From contig JAPNXP010000010.1 in assembly GCA_028753945.1 (NCBI GenBank), forward strand, positions 2,545,042 to 2,609,041: 64,000 bases of DNA, written 5' to 3'. The translations under genes were made by a program, and so were the position numbers. The stretch is from Hexactinellida sp. DTS-2022 (taxonomy: Eukaryota > Porifera > Hexactinellida). The notes under the pieces are model-generated. The model worked only from the letters and a program-made list of their open reading frames with translations. It was not told where the DNA came from and ran no database searches. Position 1 is the stretch's first letter. Each line of letters begins with the position of its first letter. Shown here piece after piece: positions 59,901-64,000 of the stretch.

Positions 59901-60760
59901 CACTAGTTTTAGACATACTTGTATTGCTCTCCCTCTCTTAATACAGAGTTTGACCTTTGAATGCGGTTTTGAATATTTGCTGACGTCTCGAATATAAAAT
60001 GACCCATTAGAACATCATTTCGGGCTATATCGTCAAATGTCTGGTTCAAACTATAATATATCTTACTGTCAAATTTTGGAGAGTGAATGTCGACTTCAAT
60101 TAACTAATCTTCTCAAATTTGTTAACATAAATCAACAGTCTGATAAAATATCTCTTAAAGAATATTTGAAAAGATTTACACAGGAGGACGATGAAGAAAT
60201 GCACTCAGAGTTTGATTTTGAATATGTTATAAGTGAAATACTTAACATTCCTAACCCTCTATTTGATAATTTGCAAATTGAATGCCTAAATTACGTGGCT
60301 GGGTATGCAATCTTTTCGTACCTTAAAAATTCTAAAGAATGTCGAGACTGCAAAGATTTTTTAACATCTCCCAAAGATATTCAAGTTTTTACGACACCGG
60401 ATCTCAATGATTGAATTCCTTGATAGAGGGTTATTTAAGTATCCATCTGAAATTATCTACCAATCTCTCATCATAATGTATGAAATATTTTGAAAATCGA
60501 TAACTATTCACATTTAAGTAAACAATTTACGAGGGATCCTGCCGTAGGAATTTGCTTCAGTTGTCACTTATTATTGTAGAAGAAAAGTATAGTGAAATAT
60601 GGAGCAATGTTGTGTTTGTATGATTCCAAAATGGGAAATTCTTAAAAACTTTTACACTACTGTAGCTAATTGTTTTTTATCGAAGAAGGTTAGAAACTTT
60701 AATTTGATAGTTATTGGTCGAGATAATAGCAAACTTAAAAAATTCAGTGCATAATTCTTC
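56994..60760 (+). pseudogene. THAP/P-type transposase of the second element
   Basis: Exon 1 begins MSCVIPGCKS at 56994 with the first THAP cysteines. A 55-bp intron (57150-57204, GTAAGT...TTTAG) precedes VCIRHFQEDDI with the remaining Cys and His. The frame then runs through TAVPSIFLHCPSYLS and, at 57409-57870, to the linker. The MDEVHIRSD block (about 58910) lies beyond the hAT. 58962-59348 has the CTDNYPLNVS motif and ends at a TAA inside the family's TFIYP position. 59713-59997 and 60037-60414 carry the remainder (HHFGLY, then NYVAGYAIFSYLKNSKEC). Several stops and indels make it non-functional. Confidence 0.88.
58138..58868. mobile_element. hAT-type element made largely of ACACGA repeats
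   Basis: Ends TAGAGGTGAGCGTCGTG and CGCTCGGCTCTA, 8-bp duplication TTCCAAAT at 58130-58137 and 58869-58876. Both flanks of the AT-rich centre are dense in ACACGAACACGAC-type repeats in facing orientation. Removing it restores the transposase alignment. Confidence 0.88.
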
Positions 60761-61286
60761 TAATCTTATAGACAGCTTCCTGACATGCCGATGTGCCAGT
60801 GCGCATCTACTACCATCCTTTGACTGTATTCTCTACATTACTATCATTTAGACGAGGTCACGAGGAGCTCCACTAACACCTACAATCAAGCCGCTCATTC
60901 AGGACACATCGTAACCACATTCCCTCCCCCTGTCGTCATAGATGTACTACTGCCTAACTGCTCTTCTAGTAACTCAGACCACTATTGTATTAATTTACCT
61001 TAATACTATGTATTATCTTTGATTGTTGCTTTTATACTTATTTTATGTTATGATTCGTATATTTATATATATAAAATACATTAAATACAAAAAATATACT
61101 TACAATTCGTAATTTTCTTAGAAGGGTGGTGGATTATCAATTATTTCCCTTCACATTGATAGTCTACATTAATTTAGAGCTGTATTGGGATTTAGATCTA
61201 AAACCAAATCAACTGACCTAACCAATCCCTGGTCCAAGTCCATCAATCAGCACCATTGCTTTATGTATAGAATGCTATGTTTAACC

Positions 61287-61775
61287 CTTTTCAAATATAA
61301 AAAATCAATTTAAAATGAATTTTTGATTTTGATTTTGATTTTGTTTTTATAAATCATCATTTTAAAATCTCTGGAGAGGTGGAGTACTTCATCCTATGAT
61401 CTAAGATTTTATCTTTTTAGGTATGAACAACATTTTTTTATATGTATTAATATTTGTTTTAATTAATAGAGCTATGAATTTGATATTTTCAGTATTATGT
61501 ACATTTAATTGAACAACTGATTAATCTCATATACTTGTACATTTAACTTCTTTAGAATATTGATAAGTTTGGACCTTATATGTATCAACTACCAGAAACT
61601 AGTTCTACATTACATGAAATAGGTTGGTCTATTTCTTAGAATTAAATTGTACCTTTAACTTATTTAGAATAGTCATTACAATACGTAGAAGCGTATCAAG
61701 TTACTATAGTTATTAATTACATCCATGGTGCGAATCAAGTTACGATAAAACAGGCCTAATAATGTTGTTCAATGT
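61287..61775. other. AT-rich flank, no gene
   Basis: TTTTGATTTTGATT-type simple sequence at 61320-61350. ATTACATCCATGGTGCGAATCAAG near 61713, listed by its first 20 bases ATTACATCCATGGTGCGAAT, is inverted relative to 43320-43359. Confidence 0.4.
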
Positions 61776-62550
61776 CAGAGGCGGCGCCACGCTGGGGCAA
61801 GGTGGGGCAAATGCCCCACCTGGACTTCGGCTTGCCCCACCACTGGTGGGGCAAGCCTTATCAATAGCTTATAATTTATTTGGGCGCTTTTGAAGTTTTT
61901 TCGCTCGTCTTCTTAATAGGACGCTTTTTGAACCCAATTTTGTAGCATGGATTACGTTTGAATTGGTTTTCATGTTTTAAACCTTGTTGTTACTGTTAGT
62001 CTTACCATGAAATTTCACCATCCCACTATTGTGTGTCTACCTATATTTTTTGATAGTGGTTTTATAGTTAAACATTTTGCCCCATCTCAAATGTCCCTTG
62101 CCCCGGCCAGCCCCATCGCTCATTTTGGTCTCGCGCCGCCACTGTTCAATGTATTAAAAATTTATGACATATTGCTATTTTGAATTCAGATTCGTATTCT
62201 ACGCATTCGAATTACCCATTGTAGAAGCTTTAAAATTGATTATATATTAATTCGGTTGAAATTATCATCAAATGGCAACTTGTGCCACCTGTTCCCATCT
62301 CTCCCATAGTGGCAATTTGGGAAAAGTGGGGCTTAGTGGCACAGAATGATAATTTTTAACCAAATCAAAAAGCGATTGAATTGAAAGCTTCTGTCTACAA
62401 TTGATAATTCGAATGCGCAGAATACGAATTTGTAATCGAAATAGCAATATATCATGTAATTTGAATATACTATCTTCCATTGTTAAACCTACTATAGTCT
62501 ATTATCAATAGGAAATTTTTGGGTGGTCGAATACTTTTGTCCGGGTAGTA
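61745..62550. mobile_element. Copy of the 480-bp Tc1-type MITE, left end altered, split by a hAT
   Basis: 62153-62550 matches the right four-fifths of 55424-55903, ending CGAATACTTTTGTCCGGGTAG. 61755-61775 matches its CTAATAATATTG zone. The left terminus is missing. Confidence 0.7.
61776..62144. mobile_element. 369-bp hAT-type MITE
   Basis: Ends CAGAGGCGGCGCCACG and CGCGCCGCCACTG, 8-bp duplication TTCAATGT at 61768-61775 and 62145-62152. GGGGCAAG and TTGCCCCAC repeats lie inside. It interrupts the MITE described next. Confidence 0.92.
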
Positions 62551-62559
62551 GGGTGGTTT

Positions 62560-63037
62560 ACTTTTGAATGAGATTTTTGTATTTTAACTGTGAACTTCGC
62601 ACACCCCCTCAAAAGGTGAGGTTATATAGCAAACCGCTCCTACAAAATATTATCCCAAACGGATGTCGTTAACAGGTCTCTCAAAGCCACAATTACTGCC
62701 CCTTTCAACTGGATTTCACAGAATCCCTAAAACGATTATGGTAACCTGATTTTAGCTGAAGTTTAATATCTTAGGTTCGAATTCGGATGCACATGATTTT
62801 ATTTAACACTAACCATAGAATTAATTAATAAACTTTTCTTTTCTACCCTGAAATTGATTCCAATCTCTGATTCTCTATTAATATATATACCTACAATATT
62901 ACATTTATGATCACATTTACTTCCTAAATTTTCCAACCAAGTCTCAATTTTTTTCTTTGTTCAGAATTTAAAATATGGCCACATGATCAAAAACAGCCAT
63001 TTGGCTCATCGGACAACCCCTCCACATGCCTGATTAA
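62560..63037. other. Flank upstream of the last gene, no gene seen
   Basis: Mixed AT-rich DNA, perhaps the 5' region of the following gene. No terminal repeats recognised. Confidence 0.35.
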
Positions 63038-64000
63038 ATGAGTCAATTACCTCTTTCCTGCACAACTCTTCGACGTGTGTTCTTTGAAATGAAGACAATG
63101 CACTTGACACTTGCCGCCGCTTGCAGTACAGTCGCAGACGAGATCTCATTTTGGGCTCGAGCTAACATCCCTACAACAGAGAAACCTCACGTTGTTAGCA
63201 AATTGAAGGATTTACATCAGCAGTACGTAAGAGTGTCGAAAAACAAATATCGAAGGAATACAGCACAGCAGATACTGGAAACACAATTCACTGTGCTACT
63301 CGGTAAAGTATTTGACATTGCACATGCTGAATGGGGGAAAAACAAGCTACTCGATGATCGACAGTTTCTGGTAGATCAATATAGCGACCTCTTGATGTCC
63401 ATGTCCAATGAGGATAAAACCTTTAGAAGAGCTGTTGAGAGGAGAATCAGGCGCAAGATATCAGAACAAACACGTCAAGCAGCCGCTTCAGTGTGCTGTC
63501 CTCACAATCAATCTGAATGGATTGACTACGATTTAAGCGACAGCGAAAATTCTGAAACTGGAGATTATTTTCAAATACTCTACCGACTATCCTGGATTCT
63601 CAAAATCAGGATTGTTTATCACCCAATCAGTTCAAGAAACGCCGTGTCATTGATAATCCAGTATCAACACAGCCCTGGACCGTACACAGATGCCTGTACT
63701 AGCCGCAGCAGGTGAAACTTGAAGGAGATCACAATGTCGCGCACTAGCATGATGGAGGCTCGCAACGAATCGCGAGAGTTTATGGCTGCGGAGGTCAGAC
63801 AAAATTTCCATCCAAATGTTCCATTGGTCGTGCACTTCGATACGAAATTGTTGCCCATCCAAGATGGTACAAAGAACGATCGTCTTGCGATTGTTGTGTC
63901 GGTACTAGTTCTTGAGAAACGGCTGGGCACCCCCATCTTGCCTGTCGGCAGTGGGAAGTTGATGGCCCAGAAGGAGAAGGAGTTTATTCACGAATGGTCA
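63038..64000 (+). CDS. Partial transposase-like gene of an unclassified invertebrate repeat family
   Basis: The first frame, 63038-63715, is 225 residues. It contains KKARIP-like WARANIPTTEKPHVVSKLKD, a basic helical linker and an acidic stretch near residue 165. It leaves the family pattern at about 63600. A second frame, open from 63745 to the window end, has LVVHFDTKLLPIQDGTKNDR and GTPILPVGSGKLMAQ. The VHFDTK block resembles the first catalytic-aspartate strand of an RNase H fold. Such paired segments are familiar to me from multi-copy arthropod and other invertebrate proteins of unknown class. A frameshift or intron near 63600-63740 separates the two. The 3' part is cut off, so completeness cannot be judged. 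Confidence 0.6.

Larger units (their letters stand above)
56645..61279 (+). mobile_element. Second P-like element, decayed
   Basis: Ends CATAGCATTTTATATATAAG and CTTTATGTATAGAATGCTATG (last 20 shown as TTTATGTATAGAATGCTATG) continue inverted past GCACCATTGC and TTGGACCAGGGATTGGTTAG. The 7-bp duplication TTTAACC lies at 56638-56644 and 61280-61286. It carries a broken transposase gene and the hAT at 58138-58868. Its ends match the MITE at 23373-24276. Confidence 0.88.

Overview
This window looks like AT-rich nuclear DNA of an invertebrate animal. Coding capacity is sparse, and the splice sites I can see are GT-AG. Nearly every long reading frame belongs to a metazoan DNA-transposon family: P element/THAP, MULE, RAG1/Transib-like, integrase-type, and an unclassified FEN1-like family. 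hAT, Tc1/mariner and P-type short elements (MITEs) are nested throughout. I cannot name the species. There is no sign of bacterial, plastid or mitochondrial DNA. The only convincing host-like gene is an intact 286-residue SPRY-domain protein at 27009-27869 (minus strand).

Layout. 1-1044: broken RAG1/Transib-like transposase. 1045-6590: AT-rich dispersed repeats. 6660-13562: a 6.9 kb element with inverted termini of about 460 bp. It encloses a minus-strand gene ending in a FEN1/XPG-type nuclease, and is itself interrupted by a hAT element and a Tc1-type MITE. 13566-17045: repeats, including a long inverted copy of 2165-3250. 17401-21058: non-autonomous element with CACAGTG ends, a 5-bp target duplication and nine copies of a 179-bp repeat. 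21504-22625: nested hATs. 22993-26520: MULE carrying a RING-finger ORF, invaded by a P-type MITE. 27009-27869: SPRY gene. 28320-34406: two P-element relics and repeats. 34535-38982: MITEs, a foldback element and a second CACAGTG element. 39062-42490: second MULE with a 1.6 kb hAT inside. 44644-48702: integrase exons and an intact OTU protease ORF. 49990-51553: nested hATs. 52158-56197: nearly complete P-like element. 56645-61279: decayed P-like element. 63038-64000: partial transposase-like gene running off the window.

The most informative structure comes from comparing copies inside the window. Three P-type elements share 7-bp target duplications. Filled and empty insertion sites can be paired. 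Many hAT insertions show exact 8-bp duplications. The best candidates for something undescribed are the long-TIR element carrying a FEN1-like nuclease with every acidic active-site residue in place, and the CACAGTG-ended elements, whose ends match the V(D)J recombination-signal heptamer and which sit in the same window as a RAG1-like transposase relic.
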